Below, one piece after another: positions 1-7,586 of a stretch of DNA of 64,000 bases (position 1 is its first letter; each line of letters begins with the position of its first letter). The notes under the pieces are model-generated. The model was given only the letters and a program-made list of their open reading frames with translations. It was not told the DNA's origin and ran no database searches. Made by a program: the position numbers and the translations under genes. Source of the stretch: a bacterium (GTDB taxonomy: Bacteria; Eisenbacteria; RBG-16-71-46; CAIMUX01); assembly GCA_030431975.1 (NCBI GenBank), contig JAUIHP010000002.1, positions 124,001-188,000 of the forward strand. The letters run 5' to 3'.

Positions 1-890
1 GGATGGAACCGGGAGACGAAGTCATCACCGTCTCCCACACCTTCATCGCAACCGCGGAACCGATCGCCCCGCTCGGTGGCAAAGTGCGATTCGTCGACAT
101 TGACGAAGACACCTACAACATGGACGTCTCGCAGATCGAGAACGCGATCACCGAAAAGACGAAGATCCTGCTTCCGGTTCACCTCTACGGACAACCGGTC
201 GACATGGATCCGATCCTCGAGATCGCGGAGAAGCACGATCTGACTGTCATCGAGGACGCAGCCCAGGCCCACGGCGCGGTCTACAAGGGAGAGCGCGTCT
301 GCGGATCGATGGGCGCTCTGGCCACCTTCAGCTTCTATCCGGGAAAGAACCTGGGCGCGTACGGAGACGCCGGCGCCATCCTCGCAAAGGACGCCGCGGT
401 GGCGGATCGGATGAACCGTCTGGCCAACCATGGTCGGGCCGACAAGTACCTGCACGACGAGGAGGGATACAACTTCCGGCTCGATGCGCTGCAGGCGGCC
501 ATTCTTCGGATCAAACTACGCCACCTGTCCTCGTGGACCGAAGAACGTCGCCGGGTCGCCGCCCTCTATCAGGAACGGCTTTCCGGTTTGAGCGGAGTCA
601 TCGCTCCCAAGGTCGCATCGTTTGCCAATCCGGTCTGGCACCTCTACGTGATTCGGGTACCGGAACGCGATCGCGTTCTGCAGGGCCTGCGCGACTCTGG
701 CATCGACGCGGGCGTTCACTATCCGGTTCCCCTGCATCTGCAGCCGGCCTACCGCTATCTCGGATACGAGGAAGGATCGCTTCCGGTCACGGAGAAAGTG
801 GCAAAGGAGATCCTCTCACTCCCGATCTTCCCGGAGATGACCGAGGCGCAGGTCGACCGCGTCGTGACCACACTGAAGTCCCTGCTCTAG
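1..890 (+). CDS. DegT/DnrJ/EryC1/StrS-family PLP aminotransferase (5' partial)
   Basis: Likely a sugar aminotransferase making amino-sugars for surface polysaccharide. The visible 295 residues follow the family order: the PGDEVI stretch near the N-terminus of the fold, the cofactor-stacking segment IEDAAQAHGA, and the Schiff-base lysine in YPGKNLGAYGDAG. The C-terminal half has the typical VHYPVPLH and LSLPIFPEM motifs. Family members are about 370-400 residues, so roughly 80 N-terminal residues lie left of the window and the ATG at base 3 is internal. The sugar substrate cannot be told from the sequence. A second family member lies at 38463-39671. Confidence 0.93.
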   Translation, partial: MEPGDEVITVSHTFIATAEPIAPLGGKVRFVDIDEDTYNMDVSQIENAITEKTKILLPVHLYGQPVDMDPILEIAEKHDLTVIEDAAQAHGAVYKGERVCGSMGALATFSFYPGKNLGAYGDAGAILAKDAAVADRMNRLANHGRADKYLHDEEGYNFRLDALQAAILRIKLRHLSSWTEERRRVAALYQERLSGLSGVIAPKVASFANPVWHLYVIRVPERDRVLQGLRDSGIDAGVHYPVPLHLQPAYRYLGYEEGSLPVTEKVAKEILSLPIFPEMTEAQVDRVVTTLKSLL

Positions 891-904
891 GGTCCCGTCG
901 AACG

Positions 905-1438
905 GTGGTCGAAGAGCCGCGCAGCCGCGATCGAACTCCCGAAGAGGGTCCGCTTTCGCCGGACCCTTTTCCTCTGCACGCCGTCCTCGACAACATTCGA
1001 AGCGCGTTCAATGTCGGCTCGATCTTCCGAACGTCCGAGGCCGCGCGGTTGGATCACCTCCACCTTTGTGGAATCACCGCGAGTCCCCCGCACGAACAGT
1101 TGGAGAAGACCGCACTCGGCACCTCGTTCCGCGTGCCGTGGACGCATCACCTCCACACCCGGGATGCGGTTCGATCCCTCCAAGCCTCGGGAGTTACGGT
1201 CGTGGCTCTCGAGTTGCGGGAAGACGCCACTCCCATCTATGAACTCGACCTCGATGCACCGCTCGCACTCGTCTTCGGGCATGAGGTCGCAGGAGTCGAT
1301 CCGGAGGTGTTGAAGATCGTAGACGCGGTGGCTGCCCTTCCGATGCACGGACGGAAGAACTCGTTGAACGTCGCAGTCAGCTTCGGGATTGCGGTCTTCG
1401 AGACGCTGCGCCGCTGGGACGCCGCGATCCGTTCCTAG
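905..1438 (+). CDS. SpoU/TrmH-family RNA methyltransferase
   Basis: A compact SPOUT-fold 2'-O-ribose methyltransferase (about 177 aa) acting on tRNA or rRNA with S-adenosylmethionine. The three family motifs are present in order: N-IRSAFNVGSIFRTSEA (motif 1, with the RNA-contacting Arg), LVFGHEVAGVD (motif 2) and the knot segment PMHGRKNSLNVAVSFGIA (motif 3). The reading frame stays open well upstream, but that stretch lies inside the aminotransferase gene and is not conserved-looking. The GTG at 905, 15 bases after the upstream stop, gives the normal length. I see no clear ribosome-binding site, so translation may depend on the upstream gene. The target nucleotide is unknown. Confidence 0.88.
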   Translation: MVEEPRSRDRTPEEGPLSPDPFPLHAVLDNIRSAFNVGSIFRTSEAARLDHLHLCGITASPPHEQLEKTALGTSFRVPWTHHLHTRDAVRSLQASGVTVVALELREDATPIYELDLDAPLALVFGHEVAGVDPEVLKIVDAVAALPMHGRKNSLNVAVSFGIAVFETLRRWDAAIRS

Positions 1439-1462
1439 CCCGATCTACTGCCGCTGGGAGAT

Positions 1463-2323
1463 CTAGTGGAACGGCTCCCAGCGGGGAGCCCAGCCCGGAG
1501 CCAGGTCGTAGAACCGCGTGTCCGGCCTCTCATAGGCGTCTGACGGCTCTCCGACGGCCTTGCCCAGAACAACGGTGACATTGTCCGGTGCGCCGGCGGC
1601 CAGCGCGGCCTGGATCATCCAATCGACCGCCTTCTCCGGCTCGGACTCCGTGACCATTTCGGCCAGGGTCTCGTCGTGGACCGTCTTGGTCAAACCATCC
1701 GTGACCAGAAGGATGCAATCATCGGGTTGCAGTCGAAGGTACCCGTAGAGGATGTCCGGATGCTGCTTCGGACAGACACCCACGCAGCGTGTCAGGACGT
1801 TGCTCGTCGGATGCTCCTCGGCTTCCTCCGGATCGAGACGTCCTTCCTTGACGAGTTCCTGGGCCACGGTGTGGTCGATGGTGACCTGGGACCAGATGCC
1901 CTTCCGAAACCAGTAGAGGCGAGTGTCGCCGACATGACCAAGGTGCACCATGTCGTCGCGAACTTCGACGGCGGTCAGCGTCGTACCCATCTCCTGAAGT
2001 TCCGGCTTTTCGCGACAATGCAGATGAATCGCGTTTCGCGCTTCTTCGAAGACGCGGCGAATTCGCCCTTCTGCAGTGTCATCATCGAAGATGAGAACGC
2101 CCAGTTCGATCACGCCTTCGACCGCCAGTCGGCTGGCGACTTCCCCACCGGGATGCCCGCCCATTCCGTCTGCGATGGCGATGATGGACGCGTCGTCCGT
2201 CATCTCGCCGGTCGGTGTCCAAACCTTGAACGCGTCTTCGTTCTTCTCGCGGACCTTGCCGACGTGAGTTCTCGCGTGGATCTCTAGTTTCAATACGACC
2301 TCGGGGCGCCCATGAGTTTTCAT
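1463..2323 (-). CDS. PP2C-family Ser/Thr protein phosphatase
   Basis: A metal-dependent protein phosphatase (about 286 aa) without a membrane segment. Metal-binding and catalytic motifs are all visible: VREKNEDA near the N-terminus, ADGMGGHPGGEVAS, the GDTRLYW strand, the DGLT aspartate and GAPDNVTVVL near the C-terminus. It probably reverses phosphorylation by a Hanks-type kinase. No kinase is adjacent, the nearest being 40 kb away at 43775. The start is uncertain: the ATG at 2323 has only a weak purine stretch directly before it, and a TTG about ten codons downstream would still keep the fold. It starts about 30 bases after the hairpin at 2354-2384, so it probably has its own promoter. Confidence 0.9.
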   Translation of the reverse strand: MKTHGRPEVVLKLEIHARTHVGKVREKNEDAFKVWTPTGEMTDDASIIAIADGMGGHPGGEVASRLAVEGVIELGVLIFDDDTAEGRIRRVFEEARNAIHLHCREKPELQEMGTTLTAVEVRDDMVHLGHVGDTRLYWFRKGIWSQVTIDHTVAQELVKEGRLDPEEAEEHPTSNVLTRCVGVCPKQHPDILYGYLRLQPDDCILLVTDGLTKTVHDETLAEMVTESEPEKAVDWMIQAALAAGAPDNVTVVLGKAVGEPSDAYERPDTRFYDLAPGWAPRWEPFH

Positions 2324-2353
2324 CCCGCCGTCAGCCGAGACTGAACTTCAGCC

Positions 2354-2384
2354 AAAAACCCCGACGGAGCCGCCGGGGTTTTCG
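2354..2384 (-). terminator. Intrinsic terminator after the acidic-protein gene
   Basis: A GC-rich inverted repeat (CCCCG ... CGGGG, extendable inward by CGG/CCG) is flanked by A-runs on one side and T-runs on the other. It could work in both directions. On the minus strand it lies 27 bases past the stop of the acidic protein and ends in a five-T run, as expected of a Rho-independent terminator. Confidence 0.7.
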
Positions 2385-2410
2385 ATACTAGCCCTTATGT
2401 GCGGGGGATG

Positions 2411-2656
2411 TTAGTCGAAATCCTCTTCGTCATCGTCATCCCAGTCTTCGTCATCGAGATCGCCCCCGGCACCCCAGTCCTCGTCGTCATCATCGTCCGA
2501 GTCGTCGTCGTCGGAGTCGTCCTCGTCCCAATCGTCATCGTCGTCCCAGTCGTCGTCCTCTCCATCGTCATCCAGATCGTCGTCGTCCCATTCATCATCC
2601 GGATCGTCATCGGACCAGGAAGACGACGTCTCTTTCTCAAACCACTGCCTCGACAT
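2411..2656 (-). CDS. Very acidic small protein (81 aa), unknown function
   Basis: About half of the residues are Asp, interspersed with Trp, Glu and Ser (repeats of the kind DDDDW and DEDD), and there is no signal peptide or hydrophobic segment. The N-terminus MSRQWFEKETSSSWS is the only non-repetitive part. An ATG with a good ribosome-binding site (GGAGGG, 9-base gap), a stop and a terminator behind it argue that it is a real gene rather than a repeat artefact. The DNA is a run of GAC/GAT codons, so it can vary in length by slippage. Possible roles are binding cations or mimicking nucleic acid, but nothing here shows which. No family is recognised. Confidence 0.6.
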   Translation of the reverse strand: MSRQWFEKETSSSWSDDDPDDEWDDDDLDDDGEDDDWDDDDDWDEDDSDDDDSDDDDDEDWGAGGDLDDEDWDDDDEEDFD

Positions 2657-2826
2657 GGACTCAAACCCTCCTCAGACGCCGGGTCTCAAGCTTCTTATCG
2701 ACTGTGGCGAGGAGTTTTCGGTTCCCCCCCCAAAACTGTCAAGACAAAGATTCTCTTCTCGCGAGTCGATCCGGGAAGTTCCTATTGTACGTACTTGACC
2801 GACGACGGCCGTCCATTCTAGGCGAC

Positions 2827-4371
2827 ATGGGAGAGCCAATCTTGGTTTGGAAGATCAGTCCGCAGGCCGAAGGGCCCGTCCTCGTCTGCGCCGTCGTGTG
2901 CGCCGTCTCGTGCGCCCTCGCATGCGTCCTCGCAACCATCCTCGCCGGGCACTTCACATCCGCGTCGGCAACGACAACTACGGACCCGTCGGTTGAGTGG
3001 TTCCGCCTGCAACTTCATGGAAAAGACGCCGGGTTCCAGGAGAAGAGAACGACCCGCAACGGGTATCACTCCGTTTCTGTTCTTCTCATCGAGCGCGACG
3101 GCGAAGCGTTGGCCCTGTCGCAGGAAGAGACGTTCACCGCCACTGCCCTGCCTCGGCTGGATTGGCAGTTTGTCCTGGCGCCGGGCGACACGTTGCGACG
3201 GAGCGCACTCTTCGCTCCCGACTCCGTTCGCATCTTCGACGGGAACGGTCGGGCCCTGAAAGTCATCACGCGCCCGGAGTCGCTGCTTCTTCCGGACGAG
3301 CGGGAAGCCGAGTTTCTCCGGGCCGCACAAGCGACAGCCACACGGCCGGCCGAGCTTGGCTTTCATCGATTGCTACCGGAGCTGGAAACCGTGGTCCGGA
3401 TCCGCGCAGAACAGGAAGTCCCCCGGCCAAACGGGACCGCGGCCGGTGCGTGGAATCTGAGCGTCGTCGACGCCCCCCACCTGGACACGCGGGAATGGCG
3501 TGACGAGTCCGGCCGGCTTCTACGATGGGAGAGCCAGAGTTCCGGGTGGTCCGCAGAGCGGACCCCGACGCGCCCCGCAGTCCCGGAGACTCCCGCCCAG
3601 TTGGCCCGTCGCGACCGGGAGCCGACCGTCGGTTTTCGTTTTCTCCCCCGAGCGACCTACCCGAAGCTCGTCTACCGAATCCAACGATCCGAGGGGAGCC
3701 CCACCCTCCCACCGCACCCCACAATCAGGGCCCAATCCGGGTCCGCCGGAGCGAGTGGAGACGTGACCGACGTCTCGGTCCACGCACTGGCGCTGCCTAG
3801 GGCGGACACTCCAAGAGTCGGTGACACGGGCTCTGCCGAAGAGGGGCGCCCGGGCCATGAGGCGCTCGCTGCGACCGAATGGGTGGATTATGACCACCCG
3901 GTCTTTCGTCCCCTGTTGGCCGGAATCGATTCCGATTCCGATTCCGATTCCGATCCCGATGCCAATGCCGAGCCGTGGATTCATGCAGGGCGTCTCGTCC
4001 AACTTGTGCACCAAAAACTCCGCCCGAGTGCCGGATCCCATTTTGCAAAGGCCTCGACCGCGCTCCTTCAAGGTCACGGGGACTGCACAGAGTTCGCGGT
4101 GGTCCTGGCGGCACTGGCGCGTGCCTCCGGCCTTCCCACCCGTTTCGTCGCCGGATGGGTCGGGATCGACAATTCGATGGGATACCATTTGTGGAATGAG
4201 GTGTATATCGATGGGGCATGGTTCGGGCTCGACGCCGCGCTCAACCGCTTCCCCACGGATGCCAGATATGTTCCCATGGTGGTTTCTTCGCCGGACCGGG
4301 ATGACCCGGTTCAGCTGTTTCGGGAGCTGGCGGCCTTCGGTTCGATTCGGATCGAAGTCGTCACCCCCTAA
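2827..4371 (+). CDS. Membrane-anchored transglutaminase-like protein with intact triad
   Basis: About 514 aa. An N-terminal hydrophobic segment (residues 14-40, many Ala/Val/Cys) acts as signal or anchor. A middle region of about 300 residues follows with no recognised fold, then a transglutaminase core. The triad is Cys420 in HGDCTE, His454 in YHLWNEVY and Asp469 in FGLDAAL, as in bacterial transglutaminase-like peptidases and amidases. The ATG at 2827 was chosen because the anchor follows directly; an ATG at 2704 is in frame but adds a non-conserved basic stretch. An Asp-Ser repeat sits just before the core. It is followed at 4402 by a related protein with a broken active site, suggesting a joint role in the envelope. 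The substrate is unknown. Confidence 0.75.
   Translation: MGEPILVWKISPQAEGPVLVCAVVCAVSCALACVLATILAGHFTSASATTTTDPSVEWFRLQLHGKDAGFQEKRTTRNGYHSVSVLLIERDGEALALSQEETFTATALPRLDWQFVLAPGDTLRRSALFAPDSVRIFDGNGRALKVITRPESLLLPDEREAEFLRAAQATATRPAELGFHRLLPELETVVRIRAEQEVPRPNGTAAGAWNLSVVDAPHLDTREWRDESGRLLRWESQSSGWSAERTPTRPAVPETPAQLARRDREPTVGFRFLPRATYPKLVYRIQRSEGSPTLPPHPTIRAQSGSAGASGDVTDVSVHALALPRADTPRVGDTGSAEEGRPGHEALAATEWVDYDHPVFRPLLAGIDSDSDSDSDPDANAEPWIHAGRLVQLVHQKLRPSAGSHFAKASTALLQGHGDCTEFAVVLAALARASGLPTRFVAGWVGIDNSMGYHLWNEVYIDGAWFGLDAALNRFPTDARYVPMVVSSPDRDDPVQLFRELAAFGSIRIEVVTP
3927..3961 (+). repeat. Hexanucleotide GATTCC microsatellite inside the transglutaminase gene
   Basis: Five to six copies of GATTCC encode a (Asp-Ser)n linker directly before the transglutaminase core. 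The unit is a multiple of three, so copy-number changes would only lengthen or shorten the linker. Confidence 0.85.
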
Positions 4372-4401
4372 AACGTAGCCGTGCTTCGAGGAGTCCCTTC
4401 A

Positions 4402-5721
4402 GTGAGGTTTTTCGCTTCGTTCGTCTGCAGCGTCGTAGTGGCGGCGCTTCTGCCCATGGGAACGGCTTCGGCCTTTGAGGATGTCGAAGTTCGGGCCATC
4501 GTCCGTAACCAGGTCTCTCCGGAGGACTACCCGGGGGCCGGGGGCGTTTGGATGGCAAGGCTGGACGAAATCACGATCGACGGCGGCGGCGGAATGGTCG
4601 GCCGGACCCATCTTCTGGCCCGTGTCTTCGACCCGGCATGGGGCCGGGAGCAATTCGGACCGTTCACGATCGACTACTGGTCCGAGAACCAGGCCGTTGT
4701 CGTGCGGAAGGCATCGATTTACAAGTCACCGGACGAGGCCATCGCGCTGCCCAAAGAGTCCGTGACCTTCGTCGCTTCTCCTCTTGTCGAAGGAATCGAA
4801 CCCTACTCCGCACTTCGCCGGCTCCAGGTCGACTTCGGAGAACTCGAACCCAATGACGTCGTCGAGATCGTTCTCGAGAAACGGAAGCGCCCCCGAGGCG
4901 GGGACTTCAGCGTGCAGTGGCTCGTTCATTCCTTTGGTGCGAACGACCCGGTGATCGAACAACAGCTGCGACTGCGGGCTCCCAATGCACTGAAGCCCGA
5001 CATCACGACCGTCGGGCCGAGGGTGCCCAGTACACGCTATGCCGACGGAGGGTTCTTCCGCAGGGAATGGCTCAACGGACATCTGGCGCCCGTAGACGGA
5101 GGCGTCGAGGAAGCCCTCTTTGGAAGAGTGCAACGAAACCCGGCACTCGGGGACAGCACCGGAAGCATCGTCGTCTCCAGTACGGGCTGGCACTATCTCA
5201 GCAAGTACATCGGGAGACAGTGGGGTTTCATCCTGGCCGAGGACGGAGGCGAGCTCAACCGGACTGTCGGAGACCTCATCGAAGGTAAGGACGACATGAT
5301 CGAGCGGGCTCGCGTCCTCGAGGAGTTCGTTCAAAAGGAGATCCGAACTCTCGACATTTCCACCGCCATCACCGGAATGCGACCTCTACCCTGCCGTGAC
5401 GTCCTCGCCAGCGAGGCAGGCACTCCCATCGACAAGTCGATGCTTCTTCTGGCCATGCTCCGTGCCGCCGGCATCGATGCGCAACCCACGATGGTCCGGA
5501 CCAAGGCCGGAGTTTGGGACGAAAAGGTCGCCTGCCCGGACCAACTGGATCGCGTCCTTCTCCACGTGGACCTCGGACGGGAGCTCTGGCTGGATCCTTT
5601 GGACTCGGAAGCGCTCCCGCCGTCACAGGGATTCCTCATCGGCCTCATCGATCCCAACGCACCGGACGTGGACACGGATGCCCTGGGATTGTTCGAATTC
5701 CCCGGCAGGGAAGCCCGCTAG
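4402..5721 (+). CDS. Secreted DUF3857/transglutaminase-fold protein, catalytically dead
   Basis: 439 aa with a clean signal peptide (MRFFASFVCSVVVAALLP..TASA). The N-terminal half resembles the DUF3857 beta domain (tyrosine- and glycine-rich, with FGELEPNDVVEIVLEKR). The C-terminal half has the transglutaminase-like layout: helix ARVLEEFVQKEIRT, then RDVLAS, then LLLAMLRAAGIDA, then LWLDPLD. Where family members have the catalytic Cys (GDCKDK), this one has GTPIDKS with Pro342. The His strand reads LDRVLLHV with Arg384 at the His position. Only the Asp remains, so it is probably a binding domain. The GTG at 4402 has GAGGAG nine bases upstream, better than the GTG at 4381. It ends two bases before the convergent motB stop. 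Confidence 0.7.
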   Translation: MRFFASFVCSVVVAALLPMGTASAFEDVEVRAIVRNQVSPEDYPGAGGVWMARLDEITIDGGGGMVGRTHLLARVFDPAWGREQFGPFTIDYWSENQAVVVRKASIYKSPDEAIALPKESVTFVASPLVEGIEPYSALRRLQVDFGELEPNDVVEIVLEKRKRPRGGDFSVQWLVHSFGANDPVIEQQLRLRAPNALKPDITTVGPRVPSTRYADGGFFRREWLNGHLAPVDGGVEEALFGRVQRNPALGDSTGSIVVSSTGWHYLSKYIGRQWGFILAEDGGELNRTVGDLIEGKDDMIERARVLEEFVQKEIRTLDISTAITGMRPLPCRDVLASEAGTPIDKSMLLLAMLRAAGIDAQPTMVRTKAGVWDEKVACPDQLDRVLLHVDLGRELWLDPLDSEALPPSQGFLIGLIDPNAPDVDTDALGLFEFPGREAR

Positions 5722-5722
5722 C

Positions 5723-6487
5723 TCACTGGCCCTGGTAGCGAACGACGATCGAGATGCGGCGATTGCGCGTGCTGAAGGGGCGTTCCTTGTCGAGCAGGTT
5801 GCGATCCGCATAACCGACGACGCGAGCAATGCGGGTTGGGTCGACTCCGCCCGCTTCCAGAACCCGACGCGCCGAGTTGGCGCGGCGCGCACTCAGTTCC
5901 CAGTTCGTCGTGGTCCCGCCGGCAAAAGGACGCGCGTCCGTGTGGCCTTCGACGATCACTTCGTTTGGTAGATCGGCCAGGACCTGGGAGATCGACCCCA
6001 GAAGCTTCTTCGTCTTGTCGGTGGCCTCTTCCGAACCCGTGAGGAAGAGCGGGGTGTGCTCCTCGTCGTGAATCTGGATACGCAGCCCCTCATTCGAGAG
6101 TTCGATCGAAACCTGGCCGTCGAACTCACTCAGCGTCTCATCCTGATCGATGGCAGCTTGGATCGCCTGGGCGGAACGCATGAAGAACTCCTCCTCCATT
6201 TCCCGCTGCTCGCTTTCCGTGCCGCTCGACTCCTCGTCCCCTCCGCCCTGCAGCTCTCGCTTGGCCTCGATCTGGGCCAGGCGCTCCTGAAGGGCGATCG
6301 CACCCTCGGCGGAAAGGAATCCGCGGCCTTCACCGGGAAAGATGCTGGGATTGTTGAAGTAGGCGGCCACCGCAGCCTTCGTCTCTTCGCTGGAACTCAG
6401 GAGCCAAAGGACGATGAACAACGCCATGAGCGCTGTGACGAAGTCGGCAAAGGCGACCTTCCATGCTCCACCGTGATGCGTTGCCAT
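5723..6487 (-). CDS. motB: Flagellar motor protein MotB (stator, peptidoglycan-binding)
   Basis: 254 aa. The N-terminal plug and membrane segment contain AFADFVTALMALFIVLWLL, with the proton-carrying Asp at about residue 15. A variable Glu-rich linker follows, then a C-terminal OmpA/MotB domain with VIVEGHTDARP, a LSARRANSARRVL helix and a YADRN...NRRISI tail for binding peptidoglycan. With MotA it forms the stator ion channel. The charged stretch before the membrane helix is short but ends in the common HHGGAWK motif. GGAGAG lies ten bases before the ATG. The gene is 88 bases downstream of motA. No other flagellar gene is visible here, so use in gliding or another motor cannot be excluded. 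Confidence 0.92.
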   Translation of the reverse strand: MATHHGGAWKVAFADFVTALMALFIVLWLLSSSEETKAAVAAYFNNPSIFPGEGRGFLSAEGAIALQERLAQIEAKRELQGGGDEESSGTESEQREMEEEFFMRSAQAIQAAIDQDETLSEFDGQVSIELSNEGLRIQIHDEEHTPLFLTGSEEATDKTKKLLGSISQVLADLPNEVIVEGHTDARPFAGGTTTNWELSARRANSARRVLEAGGVDPTRIARVVGYADRNLLDKERPFSTRNRRISIVVRYQGQ

Positions 6488-6575
6488 CCTGATCGATCTC
6501 TCCTGACCGCCGCCCGACTCTCCGCCGGGTCTGACCCGCCGCTCTCGCGGTCACCGACGGGTTTGTCTCAGCCCG

Positions 6576-7433
6576 CTAGGCTGCGCGGAGCTGCTTGCAG
6601 GCGTCTTCCACCGAATCCCGTTCGGGACGGAGATACGAGAAGAGAGCCCGCCTCGAGGTCTCGACGACGACGACTGGGGCCTTTCCTTCGGCGAAGGCCA
6701 CGATCCCGTGCTTGATCGCTCCGTAGAAGTTGCCCATGTCATGCTGCTCCTGCTCCATGGCGATGACCACAGGCTGGGCGAAGCCGTACGAAACGAGGAT
6801 TCCCAGAAACGTACCAACTAGGGCCACGGCGACATGGTGCCCAATTTCCTCGGGGCTTCCGTCGAGGTGTCCCATGGTGATGATGATTCCCAAAACGGCC
6901 GCGACGATACCGAGACCGGGAAGGGAGTCGGCCACAATGTGGAGGATGTGCGGAAAGGCGTGCTCTTCCTGGTGATGAGCTTCCAACTCTCGATCGAGCA
7001 TCGTGCTCAACTCTTCGGGGGTGACCGCACCGTCAACCTGAAGTCGGAGTGCGTCGGTGAGGAAATGGAGCATGTGTTTGTCTTTGAGAATCTTCGGATA
7101 GTTGGAAAAGATGTCGCTGCTCTTGGGCTCAGTGATGTGACTCTCCAGCGCGATGACTCCCTCCTTCTTGACGAGAAGAGCCAGCTGGAAGAGGCAGACC
7201 AGCACTTCCTGAGCGTACTTTGCACTGTAGGAGGACCCCTTGAGCGGCGCCATGGCCCGCCCGGCCAGCTTCTTGAACTGATGCGGCAGCGCCATGATGA
7301 GGGTCGCGCCGGTGGCCGCTCCGAAGATGACCAGGACTTCGTAGGGCTGGATGAGGATTTCCAGGTGTCCGCCGGACAGGACGAAACCGCCGGCGACCGC
7401 GCCGAGCACGATGATGAACCCAACAAACCGCAA
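6576..7433 (-). CDS. motA: Flagellar motor protein MotA (stator)
   Basis: 285 aa with four membrane segments: a first pair at the N-terminus (VGFIIVLGAVAGGFVLSGG, then PYEVLVIFGAATGATLIMA) and a second pair around residues 165-215 (GLGIVAAVLGIIITM and VALVGTFLGILVSYGFAQP). A long cytoplasmic loop lies between them. The helix-3/4 region matches the MotA signature, including the proline of PGLGIVAAVLG that faces the MotB Asp. The start is TTG with GGAGGT eight bases upstream. It is the first gene of a motA-motB operon. Confidence 0.93.
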   Translation of the reverse strand: MRFVGFIIVLGAVAGGFVLSGGHLEILIQPYEVLVIFGAATGATLIMALPHQFKKLAGRAMAPLKGSSYSAKYAQEVLVCLFQLALLVKKEGVIALESHITEPKSSDIFSNYPKILKDKHMLHFLTDALRLQVDGAVTPEELSTMLDRELEAHHQEEHAFPHILHIVADSLPGLGIVAAVLGIIITMGHLDGSPEEIGHHVAVALVGTFLGILVSYGFAQPVVIAMEQEQHDMGNFYGAIKHGIVAFAEGKAPVVVVETSRRALFSYLRPERDSVEDACKQLRAA

Positions 7434-7523
7434 GGTCTGCTACCTCCAAGTACCCTGACTTTCTTCCCGCAATCTGACTGTCGACCCTCAGGGAACGGTT
7501 CTTGAGGTTGGGCTGGCCGCCCC

Positions 7524-7586
7524 CGGACGAGGGGGCAATTCATTCCCGCGGACGAGGGGGCGCTTCACTCCTGCGGACGAGGGGGC
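7524..7586. repeat. Three direct repeats of 13 bp, period 25 bp
   Basis: The 13-mer CGGACGAGGGGGC occurs at 7524, 7549 and 7574. The copy at 7574 is the last coding stretch of the Ig-repeat gene (APPRPQ). The other two lie in the gap before motA, which otherwise holds only the motA ribosome-binding site. Confidence 0.85.

Noticed and set aside
2399-2821. Hydrophobic Ile/Val-rich reading frame opposite the acidic gene
   Set aside because: It is the mirror image of GAC/GAT repeats (giving GTC/ATC codons). The acidic strand has the ribosome-binding site and terminator.
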